64,000 bases of DNA from Legionellaceae bacterium UBA6148 (lineage in GTDB: Bacteria; Pseudomonadota; Gammaproteobacteria; Legionellales; Legionellaceae). The position numbers and the translations under genes are program-made. Where the stretch lies: positions 1-64,000 of the forward strand of contig DIUW01000019.1 in the NCBI GenBank assembly GCA_002423125.1, in the 5' to 3' direction. The stretch's first letter is position 1. Each line of letters begins with the position of its first letter. Of this stretch, positions 1 through 8,809 are shown piece after piece. The notes under the pieces were generated by a model. That model saw nothing but the letters and a program-made list of their open reading frames with translations, searched no databases and was not told where the DNA came from.

Positions 1-117
1 AATTAAAATCGGCTATTTTGGAATAATTTAGATCAGGGAGGCTGAAATAGGACAACCCTGATCAATTTAATCCTGCGCCATATATCCGCGATTTTGTTCC
101 ACCGATAACAAGTGAAA

Positions 118-267
118 AGCATTGTAGTCGGATGGATGAATCATCATGCTATCTCAGACAATCAAAGCCGAGTAAACTCGTTTATTTACGAAACCACGCG
201 TGTCTTGTTTAGATGGATAAACCGCAAAGGTGGAAAACGAAAAATGAATTGGACAAATTGGGGTTAA
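118..267 (+). pseudogene. Remnant of group II intron reverse transcriptase/maturase C-terminus
   Basis: An open frame ending at the TAA at 265 reads about 45 residues that resemble the end of LtrA-type group II intron RTs. A GWMNHHAISDN stretch matches the family's GHxNYYxxxGN pattern. It is followed by a VLFRWINRKGGKRKMNW stretch matching the usual W..L.RRS.....W motif. No start codon, RT domain or intron RNA structure is visible upstream, so this is a decayed scar. Recognition rests on motif memory only; chance similarity in a short stretch is possible. Confidence 0.45.
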
Positions 268-373
268 ATTACAGAAACGGGGCAAATGCGAACTGCGAAC
301 ATAATTTTATTGAATTTAGTTCATTATCTGATCTTGCTTAATTCGAATCATAATCGCATCGTCCGGAGCTTAA

Positions 374-1291
374 TTACCTTAAAAATGATTTGTAAGTATT
401 TTGAGATAAGCTATTTTCAAGTTCTAATTGTCTTTCATAAGAATCAAGAGTTTGCTTTAATAAACAAATATTGGTCATAGGACCAACTCCACCCGGAACT
501 GGCGTATAAGCATAGCAGCGCTCAATTATTGATTCTAGCTCAATATCACCTACTTTCAATTCAGGATGGTAGCCTGCATCAACCACAACCGCGTTATCTT
601 TTATCCAGTTTCCATTAATGAGTTTTGGTTTCCCTAATGCTCCTACAATAATATCTGCTTGTTTAATATGCTCAGGTAAATTTTGGGTTTTTGAATGACA
701 GATAGTAACCGTTGCATTGGCATTTAAGAACAAAGCCTGCAAAGGTTTTCCTAAAATTGGACTGCGACCTACTATCACCACATGCTTTTCTTCAATTTGA
801 ATATTATAGTGGTTTAATAACTGCATCACTGCTAATGCTGTAGCAGGTACAAAAGACTTTTCTCCCATTGCCAGCTTACCAAAACTTGATGTTGTTACAC
901 CATCAATATCTTTCTCTGGTTTTATGGCTTCAAATAATTGCCTGATTTCAATGTGCTTAGGCACTTTATTTTGTACTAAGATTCCATTTATTGAAACTTT
1001 TTCATTGCAGGCTTTTATTTTTGCTATGATCTCTTCGGCGGAGGTTTTTTCTTCATTTTTAAAATGAAATAATTCAAAATCAAACCCTACTTTCTGACAT
1101 AATTTTTGATTCATCGCCGTATAAGTTAAAGAGGCAGGATCGTTTCCAATAAGAAACATAGCTAATTTAGGGTTACGACCAGTTTTATTGTTTAACTGTA
1201 AAACCTGGGCAATTATTTTTTCCTCTAATTGTTTTGCTAAAAGTTTTCCATTTAATTTAATAGGGTTAATTGATTTATGGACGAAGAACAT
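374..1291 (-). CDS. folD: FolD-like methylenetetrahydrofolate dehydrogenase/cyclohydrolase, catalytic Lys missing
   Basis: FolD interconverts 5,10-methylene-, 5,10-methenyl- and 10-formyl-tetrahydrofolate in the cytosol for one-carbon metabolism. The 305-residue length fits the family (about 285-300). Visible family blocks are GNDPAS near residue 49, the conserved Tyr57, DIDG at 128-131, the NADP-binding GRSPILGKP motif near 175 and a C-terminal TPVPGGVGPMT block. The lysine that normally lies four residues after the conserved tyrosine (YxxxK) is Asn61 here (Y-T-A-M-N). The LPLP motif after GILVQ is replaced by NKVP. In human MTHFD1, changing this lysine abolishes cyclohydrolase activity while dehydrogenase activity can remain. 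The gene stands alone; it could be a diverged second copy with a canonical folD elsewhere. Confidence 0.85.
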   Translation of the reverse strand: MFFVHKSINPIKLNGKLLAKQLEEKIIAQVLQLNNKTGRNPKLAMFLIGNDPASLTYTAMNQKLCQKVGFDFELFHFKNEEKTSAEEIIAKIKACNEKVSINGILVQNKVPKHIEIRQLFEAIKPEKDIDGVTTSSFGKLAMGEKSFVPATALAVMQLLNHYNIQIEEKHVVIVGRSPILGKPLQALFLNANATVTICHSKTQNLPEHIKQADIIVGALGKPKLINGNWIKDNAVVVDAGYHPELKVGDIELESIIERCYAYTPVPGGVGPMTNICLLKQTLDSYERQLELENSLSQNTYKSFLR

Positions 1292-1391
1292 ATTGGGTCA
1301 CATGTGTAAAAATAGGATATATTATATAAATTTATGATCTAAGTATCAATATTTTTGTTTTCAACATATTTTTGTAAATCTGATCACATAA

Positions 1392-1484
1392 TAATCATTA
1401 TGCAATTAGATGGCAATCAACTCATCGCATAACTCGATTTAATGTGATATATTATCTTATCAAAATCTAATCGCATAATGATTA
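1392..1484. repeat. Inverted repeat pair between folD and the deaminase gene
   Basis: Two 20-base arms, 1392-1411 and 1465-1484, are reverse complements with one mismatch (TAATCATTATGC versus GCATAATGATTA cores). They flank 53 AT-rich bases. They lie in the 313-base gap upstream of folD (minus strand). They could form a long hairpin or be the ends of a tiny inserted element. Apart from them I see only AT-rich promoter-like sequence in the gap. Confidence 0.5.
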
Positions 1485-1604
1485 ATGGCTAGGTTCAGTC
1501 TAGCCAACTTTTTATAATATACCGTTGAGATCGACCCAAAACTTAAATACTTATAAATTGTATCTTTTTTGCAACAGAGCCCTTCATCCCTGCAATTAAT
1601 TAAT

Positions 1605-2093
1605 CTAACAAATGGGCAGCCCTTTTTTCTTATACATATTAAAAATCTCTTTTACTTCAGCTTCGTAATTATTAAAGTAAGCCATTTCGATACTTCTTAA
1701 TGAAGCCGGTTTAGTGAATTCTTGATAGATAGCTGCATCATCAAAACCGAATTTAGCAGTTAGATGTTTATCACTAATAAAATAACACGCCTTTATATTA
1801 GCGAAATAAATAGCCGCCATACACATGGGGCAGGGTTCGGAAGTGCAAAAAATAATGGCGTGCTCTAGATGGTAATTATTAATTTTTCTACACGCAAAGC
1901 GGATGGCATTTATTTCAGCATGACAGGTAGGATCATTTTCTTTCATTGTGAAGTTCACATTGTCAAAATCTCTTTCCGCGATTTTATCGATATAACGTTT
2001 GAAAGCAGAGTGTCCGTATACTTGATGTAATCCCATTCTGACAATATTTTTATCTAAACCGCATTTTTCAGAAAATACAAAAAGCTCACTCAT
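1605..2093 (-). CDS. Cytidine/guanine deaminase-family zinc deaminase
   Basis: This is a zinc-dependent deaminase of the CMP/dCMP superfamily. Zinc ligands are visible as HAE (in DPTCHAEINAIR) and PCPMC. The GFDDAAIYQEFTKP stretch resembles the C-terminal half of Bacillus guanine deaminase (GuaD), so hydrolytic deamination of guanine or a related base is the best guess. The N-terminal half is divergent and lacks the usual GGPFGAVIVKDG block, although the spacing to the HAE motif is normal. I take the ATG at 2093 (162 residues); the TTG at 2105 directly follows an in-frame stop. No convincing ribosome-binding site is visible. No purine pathway gene lies next to it. Confidence 0.7.
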   Translation of the reverse strand: MSELFVFSEKCGLDKNIVRMGLHQVYGHSAFKRYIDKIAERDFDNVNFTMKENDPTCHAEINAIRFACRKINNYHLEHAIIFCTSEPCPMCMAAIYFANIKACYFISDKHLTAKFGFDDAAIYQEFTKPASLRSIEMAYFNNYEAEVKEIFNMYKKKGLPIC

Positions 2094-2105
2094 GTCGCAT
2101 ATCAA

Positions 2106-2606
2106 TCAACAACAAGAGCGTTTGACGCATGTCAATGTAGGATTAGGCATTCGAGCCCCTCCATCGCGCTCAGCATTTCTGATAAATCTTTAAAAAAATA
2201 AGCAGGCAATCGCAGCACGGATAGTTGACGTCCTGGATTTATGGGTGGGCATAAATCGCACAAAAAAAATCATCTTGGCAATTGAGGATGGTCGATATTT
2301 ATGAAAACGGGTTCGGTTGGGATTGAATGCATGAAGTTTGATTGGTTGTGATACTGTTTTTTGTCGATATTTTAATCGCGATACTTCGGGATAGGGCGTT
2401 TATACTTCCTATACTCCGGCCATCTTTCTAAAGGTCGTGACTCGAGCAGGCATTGAGTTACATCACATGTCCAGGAAAGGGCAGCATAACCAATCATCCA
2501 ATGGCGCTGTTTTGGAACAGCTATTCCGGCTGGTAGCATCAACTCAACCAGAATAAGCTTGTTCTGAATCTGAAATTATTCTTGCGACAAAAGCGCTTTT
2601 TCTAGG
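2106..2606. other. Intergenic, no gene recognised
   Basis: About 500 bases with only short, stop-interrupted frames in all directions. I see no RNA gene, clear repeat or recognisable transposase relic. It lies upstream of the deaminase gene and downstream of the repeat-protein gene, both on the minus strand, so a deaminase promoter should be near its left end. Confidence 0.4.
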
Positions 2607-4058
2607 TTAAAGTATAGTATTAATTAAACGCGGCACAAAATTAAGCTCTGCTTGATGGAAGTTTTTATCTTGAAGAGCTTGTACGAAGTCACTTACTGAG
2701 AGTACTTTCTTGCCAACCAGATCGTTCCCTGAGCTATGTTCAACGAAAGATCGAAGATCTTTACCCAAATTACCACTCCTTAAGGTCAATAAATGTTCGT
2801 TCAAATCAACAATATCTCCATTTAGCGCTGATTTTAAAGCATTAACGGCCTCTCTTTTTTGTGTCAAACTTTGTTGAATCGGCGCGAAGAAAAAGTCCTT
2901 ATAAAAATACGTGCTTGTTATCTCGTTACAATTTCGATGATTCCGACAGGATACTTCGTTTGCTTCTTTGGAAGAGTCAGTGACGTATGTTGTTTCTTTT
3001 AAGTAGCTATCCAGTAGGTAGTCAATGTCGTATTTTTTTTGTTTCTCACCATTACCTGCTAGCGCATAGCCTAGAGCAATAGCTTTAACGTTTGCATTGT
3101 GCTGCGTACGATATTCTTTTACTTTCTCATGATCGCCTGCTCGTGCATAGCATAGAGCAATATCATTAATGCTTGCACCGAAATCCCTCCGGCAAGCTTC
3201 AACTTCCTGATCTTGAGCAGTCATTGCATAGCCTAGAACAATAGCCTTGATGTCTGCGCCGAATTGTAAGTGGTATTCTTTTACTTTCTCATGATTACTT
3301 GTTCGTGCATAACCGAAGGCTATGTCATCAACGTTTGCTTCGTGTTGTATGCGGTATTCTTCTACTTTCTCATCATCACCTGCTAGTGCGTAACCTAAAG
3401 CAATAATATCAGCGCTTACTTTGTGTTGTTTGCGGTAGATTTCTACTTCCTCATGATTACCTTCTCGTGCAAAGTCTTGAGCAACTGTATTGAGGTTTGC
3501 TTTGTATTTCACGCGGTATTCTTCCAGTTTCGCATGATTACTTGTTCGTGCATAACCTATAATAATGGTATTGACGCTTACACCGTATTGTGTGTGGCAC
3601 TCTTCTGCTTTCTCATGATGACCTGTTTGTGCATAGCATATAGCAACAGCATCAATGAACTCAGGATATTGCGTGCAATATTCATCTACTTTTCCATGAT
3701 TATTTGCTAGTATGTAGCCCATAGTAATAATCTGAACGGGTGCGTGATATTGCTTATGGTAGACTTCCACTTCCTTATCATAACCTGATAGGGCATAGCC
3801 TAAAGCAATATTATTGACGTCGGCACCGAGCTGTCGTAGCCACTCTACTTTATCTGTTCTCCCTTCTCTAGCCAATAGATATCCAGCTGTAATATCAAAG
3901 GGTAATCCATCTTTTCTACCTAACTCATTAATATAAAGGTTGTTACAATTTCTTTTTAACTCTTCAAAACTGTCGGATTCTATTGCTATTCTATAAATTT
4001 CATCACACATATGTAATTCCAAAAAATCAATTAGATTATTATTTTGACACAAAAACAT
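2607..4058 (-). CDS. Protein of about eleven tandem 27-residue helical repeats; effector candidate
   Basis: I do not recognise a named family. Residues ~58-345 are built from about eleven consecutive units of 27 residues (the first is 28). The consensus is G-Y-A-x-x-G-x-H-E-K-V-E-E-Y-x-x-Q-x-x-A-x-V-x-x-I-A-x. Each unit looks like a helix-turn-helix pair resembling ankyrin or TPR units, but is shorter than ankyrin (33) or TPR (34). The C-terminal ~130 residues are not repetitive. There is no signal peptide or membrane segment. Helical repeat proteins are common Dot/Icm substrates in Legionellales, so export to a host is plausible but only inferred. The DNA shows the same 81-base periodicity, with diverged copies. 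Confidence 0.8.
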   Translation of the reverse strand: MFLCQNNNLIDFLELHMCDEIYRIAIESDSFEELKRNCNNLYINELGRKDGLPFDITAGYLLAREGRTDKVEWLRQLGADVNNIALGYALSGYDKEVEVYHKQYHAPVQIITMGYILANNHGKVDEYCTQYPEFIDAVAICYAQTGHHEKAEECHTQYGVSVNTIIIGYARTSNHAKLEEYRVKYKANLNTVAQDFAREGNHEEVEIYRKQHKVSADIIALGYALAGDDEKVEEYRIQHEANVDDIAFGYARTSNHEKVKEYHLQFGADIKAIVLGYAMTAQDQEVEACRRDFGASINDIALCYARAGDHEKVKEYRTQHNANVKAIALGYALAGNGEKQKKYDIDYLLDSYLKETTYVTDSSKEANEVSCRNHRNCNEITSTYFYKDFFFAPIQQSLTQKREAVNALKSALNGDIVDLNEHLLTLRSGNLGKDLRSFVEHSSGNDLVGKKVLSVSDFVQALQDKNFHQAELNFVPRLINTIL

Positions 4059-4643
4059 TTAGAATGCATGTCAGTTATAGGAAAAATCATGACTGTGCAA
4101 TCCGATTGGCACGCATCCTTAATTTTATCCGCTATTTTTCAACCGTTTAATAAGTTATTACTTGGCCAGCAATTCCCGGCCTTAAAAAATCTCTAGCAAA
4201 CTAAAGGGTTTTAGGTGCATTTGGATTTATTTTGTAAACATTCGTCCAACCCCATTATTGACAACGCCCTTATTTTAGCTGCACTGAAAAAATATTAAAA
4301 ATAAAACGGGACACGCGAAGGAAAATATAATATAACGGAGGGATGAACAATCACCCGTTACAACAATTGCCGTTAAATGCCAATTCAGATCTAAAAATAA
4401 AACACTAGCGCTTATTAATATTCATTTTCAATCATTTTGTCACGCATGATAAAAAGTGCGGCAGCTAATCTACCAATGATATGCACCATTAATCCCTGAT
4501 AAGCCTGATTCTAGGTAATTTAGTAAAAAGAAGGCAAAAAATTGAAATAGAACCCAGCCCACTTATAATACGAATGCTTTTAACCTATCAAAATTAAGAA
4601 GGAATTCGTCGCGGACTGGGAAGTTGAATTAATATCATTATAT
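4059..4643. other. Intergenic next to IS remnants, no gene recognised
   Basis: About 585 bases with no supported ORF, RNA or strong repeat. It lies between the start of the minus-strand repeat protein and the plus-strand transposase fragments, so it probably holds the repeat-protein promoter and decayed IS flank. I could not identify IS ends. Confidence 0.35.
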
Positions 4644-5030
4644 TTGTTTGTCTGCAAACATTACCAAAATAATTTATCAAATTATTGCCAACGCATGAGC
4701 AATTATGCCAATCTAAAATTTAGTGATGAAGAAGCGATAACCCTTTATTTATATGGCGTTATCGAGGGGTATCGTACATTGAAATCTATTCATCGTTATG
4801 CGAAGAAACATTTGATGAGCTGGTTTCCTCATCTACCAAAATACGGTGCATTCGATCAACGAATTAACAAATTGCATGATACATTTGTTCCACTGGTCGA
4901 TTTGATGAGCACACAGCTCACTAAATCTCTAAATATGGAGTCACTTATTGGGCTCACAGATTCTATGCCGATCATTATGGCACACCGAGGTCGCCGCTTT
5001 CATGCTAAGGGTGTCAAATATTGGAAGGGC
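4644..5030 (+). pseudogene. DDE transposase N-terminal fragment (IS982/IS4-like)
   Basis: The frame gives about 128 residues resembling the N-terminal part of an IS982/IS4-type DDE transposase. A FSDEEAITLYLYGVIEGY segment is followed by FPHLPKYGAFDQRINKLH and then LTDSMPI, which probably holds the first catalytic Asp. Similarity stops abruptly near 5020, where the frame runs into an unrelated IS200-type sequence. The remaining catalytic residues are absent, so the fragment is inactive. Confidence 0.6.
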
Positions 5031-5209
5031 ATATGGTACAAGATCATGTGCATATGCTGATATCAATACCACCAAAATATGCTGTTTCTCAGATCGTTGG
5101 TTATATCAAGGGTAAAAGTGCAATTGCAGTTGCTCGTCAGTTCATCCGCCGAAAACTATTGCTCTTCTGTTATTTAATCAATATATTGTTATTCTCAGTT
5201 AAAAATTAA
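5021..5209 (+). pseudogene. IS200/IS605 TnpA (Y1 HUH) transposase fragment
   Basis: The 62-residue frame begins EGHMVQDHVHMLISIPPKYA and continues IVGYIKGKSAI, which is the core of IS200/IS605-family TnpA. The metal-binding HUH motif (HVH) is present. The N-terminus and the sequence around the catalytic tyrosine are missing, and the frame ends in unrelated AT-rich sequence. It abuts the DDE transposase fragment with no spacer, so one relic was inserted into or recombined with the other. Confidence 0.7.
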
Positions 5210-5225
5210 TGAAGTGGATGCGTTA

Positions 5226-6362
5226 ATGAAAAAAAAGGATTTTAATAATCGATTCCTGTCCATGATGATGCTATTCTCCATCAGCCTCTCTCATTCTGTT
5301 TGCGCACAAAAACTAATCTATAGTACCAACATGCATGAGGCATTAAATACTCCGTGTGCTGAAGAAATAATCGTTCAAGTTGGATCATTTCGATCAGAAA
5401 AAAATGCACTCCGCATGAAGATGCAGTTGGAAAATCAGGTTAAATGCCCCATTCATGTCAATCACAAAGGGGCTTATTACCGTGTCATCATTGGGCCGGT
5501 TCCGCCGAGGCAAACGATCTCTCTGGAATACAAACCAGTCCAGCGCGTTTCAGTAACGCAACAAATTCGCCCTAAGATGCTAACCGCTCGTCATCCATTA
5601 TCGACAACCAAAAATCAGAAAATTTCGTCTTTTTCTCCAGCATTCATCGCAGGGGGAAGCTGGTATATTGGTGTTGGAGCCGGTGTATTAAAACCAAAGG
5701 TTAGCTCAATCATGCGTGTCAACAATGGATCGGACTTTGATCCTCCCAATAATATAGACCTTTATTCGACGCAATCATCCAATCATCCCATAATGACTCT
5801 ACAAGGAGGAAAATTCTGGAAGCGGCAAGATAAACTATTACCGGGATATTCATTAGGACTGCGTTATCAGTATCTTTTTAACCGATCTATTTCTGGTCGA
5901 GTGACACAATACTCTACGTCTGAATTTGATAATTATAGTTACAAATGGGGCATTCAGACAAATGTAGTATCTACCTATACCAAATTGCAACTCATTCAAT
6001 TGGGTCGAGTCATACCGTATCTGAATGGCGGTATTGGGGCAGCATTTAATCAATCCGGAAAATACACAGAAACCGGTAACCCCGATATTGATGCTCGAGA
6101 TACTGCTGATTTTAGATCGAGCACTCAAGCACACTTTACTTATGATTTAGGCCTTGGGCTCGATTTTACTGTCAATCCACAGATTTTTCTATCATTAGGT
6201 TATGACTTTCAAAGTTTGGGCGAATTCAGCTCCAATCGAGGCATAACAAGCTGGAGCAGTCAACGACTTAAGCTCGATAACGTTTATGCTAATACAGCAC
6301 TGCTAAGTTTGACCTATCTATTTGACCATCCGGGATCGATAGGACCTGTTGATAATCGTTAA
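5226..6362 (+). CDS. Outer-membrane beta-barrel with N-terminal SPOR domain
   Basis: Predicted exported outer-membrane protein. The ATG at 5226 gives a signal peptide (basic MKKK start, hydrophobic core, VCAQ cleavage region). A SPOR-like domain follows at residues ~40-100: IIVQVGSFRSEKNAL, then YYRVIIGPVP. SPOR domains normally bind denuded peptidoglycan. After a linker, residues ~140-378 look like a small barrel: alternating Gly/aromatic strands (GSWYIGVGAG, PYLNGGIGAAF) and a final strand ending LLSLTYLF. Its barrel resembles that of the protein at 44987-45778. It directly precedes an exported glucanase-like protein, and the gap to that start codon is 13 bases, so the two are probably co-transcribed. 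A SPOR-barrel fusion is unusual. Confidence 0.8.
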   Translation: MKKKDFNNRFLSMMMLFSISLSHSVCAQKLIYSTNMHEALNTPCAEEIIVQVGSFRSEKNALRMKMQLENQVKCPIHVNHKGAYYRVIIGPVPPRQTISLEYKPVQRVSVTQQIRPKMLTARHPLSTTKNQKISSFSPAFIAGGSWYIGVGAGVLKPKVSSIMRVNNGSDFDPPNNIDLYSTQSSNHPIMTLQGGKFWKRQDKLLPGYSLGLRYQYLFNRSISGRVTQYSTSEFDNYSYKWGIQTNVVSTYTKLQLIQLGRVIPYLNGGIGAAFNQSGKYTETGNPDIDARDTADFRSSTQAHFTYDLGLGLDFTVNPQIFLSLGYDFQSLGEFSSNRGITSWSSQRLKLDNVYANTALLSLTYLFDHPGSIGPVDNR

Positions 6363-6375
6363 GAGTAACCACGTT

Positions 6376-8193
6376 ATGAATGTAAAACAATTAAGCATTT
6401 CAAGTAGTTTTTTTCTTGTAACTACGTCTGTTTTCGCAGTGAATCCTATTCTTCATGAATTAACGATTCCTTTTCCAAGTCAAATTTCTCCTTCAACCGG
6501 CAGTGCAACAGCGATGTATACCTTCACGAACAACATGCCATGGACGATGACGCTGCCATTTGTAGTAAAAGCTCATATCTGCAAAACCAGTACCCGATGT
6601 AGTGCTGTATCTAGTGAATTTAGCTTTGATGATCAATGTACAGGTCAAAAATTAGCGCCTAAAGCCAGTTGTACTTATAGTGTCACTCTGACTGCCCAAA
6701 CGCGCGGGGAAAAAGAAGTGCTTGTGAGTTATGAGGGATATGATCACAACGTTGTTAAAGTCAGACCCGCATTGTCAACGACCGTCATCAAAAATAATAT
6801 TCCAGCCACCCATATTGGTGTTAATTATGCTCCCAATCATTACCCAGATGGCGCCTTAAATATTTTTAATACACAAGGCGTTTTTTATACCGCGGGGAAT
6901 CCTGCTACAACCAATATCCACGCCGAATTAGTGCAATTAAAAGCGGCGGGGTTTCAAAGTGTCCGTATGTACGGCGATCTTCCCGCAGCGTACTGGATAG
7001 AAACCATTAATCAGGCCAGTGCCCTCAATATGAATGTCATCTACGAAGCACTCATTCCAGAGAACGGGGGGGCGTCAGCGATTGCGCTGGCCCAAGCTGA
7101 GTTAACCGCTGTTATCACTGCCGTGGGATCAGCCCAGTTCTCCGCTACCGTTCTGCTTGTTTTCGCCGGACATGAAAATTATGACAACACAAACGAGGCG
7201 TATTTACAAACGGCAGTGACGGCTTTACAAACGACTCTTGATCAAAATAACGCCGGAACGGTTCCTGTCAGCATTGCTTTCCTTAGCGAAGACTTAACCT
7301 CGACAAATCCAAGCATCATTGCCGATATGAGTTTGCTCATCAATAGTTTTGGGGACGATGCGCCTATCGCGATGGATACATACCCCTATCAGTGGGGCAT
7401 ACCGAACCCAGACTCGGTGAATAACGCATCGACTGAGCAATCGATCGCCTGGAATTATAAAACCATTGCGGCAGAACCCTATGCTCAAGCACCCAATCCA
7501 ACGATACCACCCAGGATACTATTAATGGCTGAGAGCGGATGGTCCGGCGCCATTGGGACGCAACCTTCCCCACCTCCGCCATATACTTATCCTATAGGTT
7601 ACGCATGCGACAGTGTTTCTCCTCCCTATTTGGCCTGTCAAACAGGCGTATCTTATGCAGACGTGTATTATCCTCTTCTTTATGCGTTTGTTAATAATCC
7701 CGTGAATAGCAGTGGTTTATTGGCATTTGAAGCTTACGATGAGCCCTCGAAAGCCTCTCCTCCAAGCAACGCTGAAAATTTTTATGGTGTTTTTGATTCA
7801 AACTGCTTTCAAAAAAGCGCGGTACTTGTTCCTAACAATATCATGGTTGCAGCAACGGGCTGTCAGGGTTACACGGATGGGGCGCTGTTGGTCGTGAATG
7901 GCACAACGCCACCAGCACAACCGGCGTTTACCATTGTCAGCACAAATCCAGCCATGACCATCAATGTTCCTTCAACCCTCTCTAACTGGCCGTTCCTTCT
8001 GGTGTATAATGGTGCAACAATTACCCTCACCGGGTCAGTCCATACGTGTTCATTTAATGCAACGGTTGTTTCGGCCACACCGAATAATTATATTCAGTTT
8101 GTAAATACAGCCTCATGCGCAGGACAAGGAGTGAGTTTTATTGCTGGCACCTCTTCAACGAATGCACGCTGTCAACTTCCCAATGATTTTTAA
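6376..8193 (+). CDS. Exported GH17-like beta-1,3-glucanase domain protein
   Basis: Likely secreted or surface glycoside hydrolase. With the ATG at 6376 there is a signal peptide (cleavage near FA-VNP). An Ig-like domain follows at residues ~25-135, ending in a PKASCTYSV motif. A TIM-barrel domain resembling family GH17 spans ~145-460. Visible blocks are IGVNYAP, SVRMYGDLPA, FAGHEN (Glu267, candidate acid/base), MDTYPYQWG, AESGWSG (Glu386, candidate nucleophile) and FEAYDEPSK. The last ~150 residues hold a small Cys-containing beta-domain of unknown role. GH17 enzymes cut beta-1,3-glucans of fungi, plants and algae. It is paired with the upstream barrel protein. The N-terminal domain is similar in pattern to that of the protein at 45789-47273. 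Confidence 0.75.
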   Translation: MNVKQLSISSSFFLVTTSVFAVNPILHELTIPFPSQISPSTGSATAMYTFTNNMPWTMTLPFVVKAHICKTSTRCSAVSSEFSFDDQCTGQKLAPKASCTYSVTLTAQTRGEKEVLVSYEGYDHNVVKVRPALSTTVIKNNIPATHIGVNYAPNHYPDGALNIFNTQGVFYTAGNPATTNIHAELVQLKAAGFQSVRMYGDLPAAYWIETINQASALNMNVIYEALIPENGGASAIALAQAELTAVITAVGSAQFSATVLLVFAGHENYDNTNEAYLQTAVTALQTTLDQNNAGTVPVSIAFLSEDLTSTNPSIIADMSLLINSFGDDAPIAMDTYPYQWGIPNPDSVNNASTEQSIAWNYKTIAAEPYAQAPNPTIPPRILLMAESGWSGAIGTQPSPPPPYTYPIGYACDSVSPPYLACQTGVSYADVYYPLLYAFVNNPVNSSGLLAFEAYDEPSKASPPSNAENFYGVFDSNCFQKSAVLVPNNIMVAATGCQGYTDGALLVVNGTTPPAQPAFTIVSTNPAMTINVPSTLSNWPFLLVYNGATITLTGSVHTCSFNATVVSATPNNYIQFVNTASCAGQGVSFIAGTSSTNARCQLPNDF

Positions 8194-8223
8194 ACGATCG
8201 TTTATTTTGTATGGTTTAATGCC

Positions 8224-8305
8224 ATTTGCAGAATAATTCTGATTCATAATGCGATCTATTTGTAAAATAATCCCGTTTCATCAAAATCCGTTTGCAAAAT
8301 AATTC
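8224..8305. repeat. Three spaced copies of a TTTGCAAAATAATTC-like 15-mer
   Basis: Copies at 8224-8238, 8259-8273 and 8291-8305 differ at one to three positions and are spaced 35 and 32 bases apart. They sit just after the glucanase gene and beside a transposase relic. They could be a damaged IS end or iterated binding sites; nothing else is visible there. Confidence 0.35.
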
Positions 8306-8556
8306 AAGCAGAGCTGATTCTGTTTTCTGGTTCTAACAGATACCCGCGACGTGGTGGTATGCACTCAGGCAATACCGAGCATGTTTTTCTACAATGAGGA
8401 CATATGTAGCGCTGGATAAGAATGGGATTAAAAGAGTCTTTTTCTTTGTTTTTTCGATCAGATTGTCGTTCGTAGGTCGCATGACAATGTAATCCTGTCA
8501 TACCGCAGTTGTAGCAATTCGCCGGGAGAGTGCTCTCTTGAACTCCGAATTGTACA
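8304..8556 (-). pseudogene. Transposase N-terminal zinc-ribbon remnant
   Basis: Reading leftward from an in-frame stop, about 85 residues contain NCYNCGMTG and later YICPHCRKTCSVLPECIPPRR. This is the cysteine-rich N-terminal region of a transposase-like family (DUF6431-type, by recollection). No start codon is seen and the frame ends after the zinc-ribbon, so the catalytic part is gone. Confidence 0.45.
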
Positions 8557-8602
8557 AAAATATACTTTTATAATGTTAGAATATCAGGTAAAATTACTTG
8601 CA

Positions 8603-8670
8603 TGACCGACTCCTTTTGTATAATTTTTTTGTGTACAAACAAATTATAATACAAACAGGTTGTTCGGTCA
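8603..8670. repeat. Imperfect 68-bp inverted repeat
   Basis: Outer arms TGACCGA (8603-8609) and TCGGTCA (8664-8670) are exact complements. Inner TTGTATAATTT and AAATTATAATACAA segments also pair. The structure could be a hairpin or a very small terminal-inverted-repeat element next to the transposase relic. Confidence 0.4.
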
Positions 8671-8809
8671 TTTTTTTATTGTTGTCTTTGGATGTCTGCG
8701 GGGAATAGCTAAAAACACACTGATAAAACACTTAAGTAGAGTGAGACAAAACCTAGATAAATGAGTTGTTTAATTAGAGACGTTACAGAAGCTACCTGAA
8801 TAGCAATCT

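Noticed and set aside
2607..4058. 81-base periodic repeats that could look like a CRISPR or satellite array
   Set aside because: They are diverged, in frame, and encode 27-residue protein repeats inside one long ORF; no constant repeat with unique spacers.
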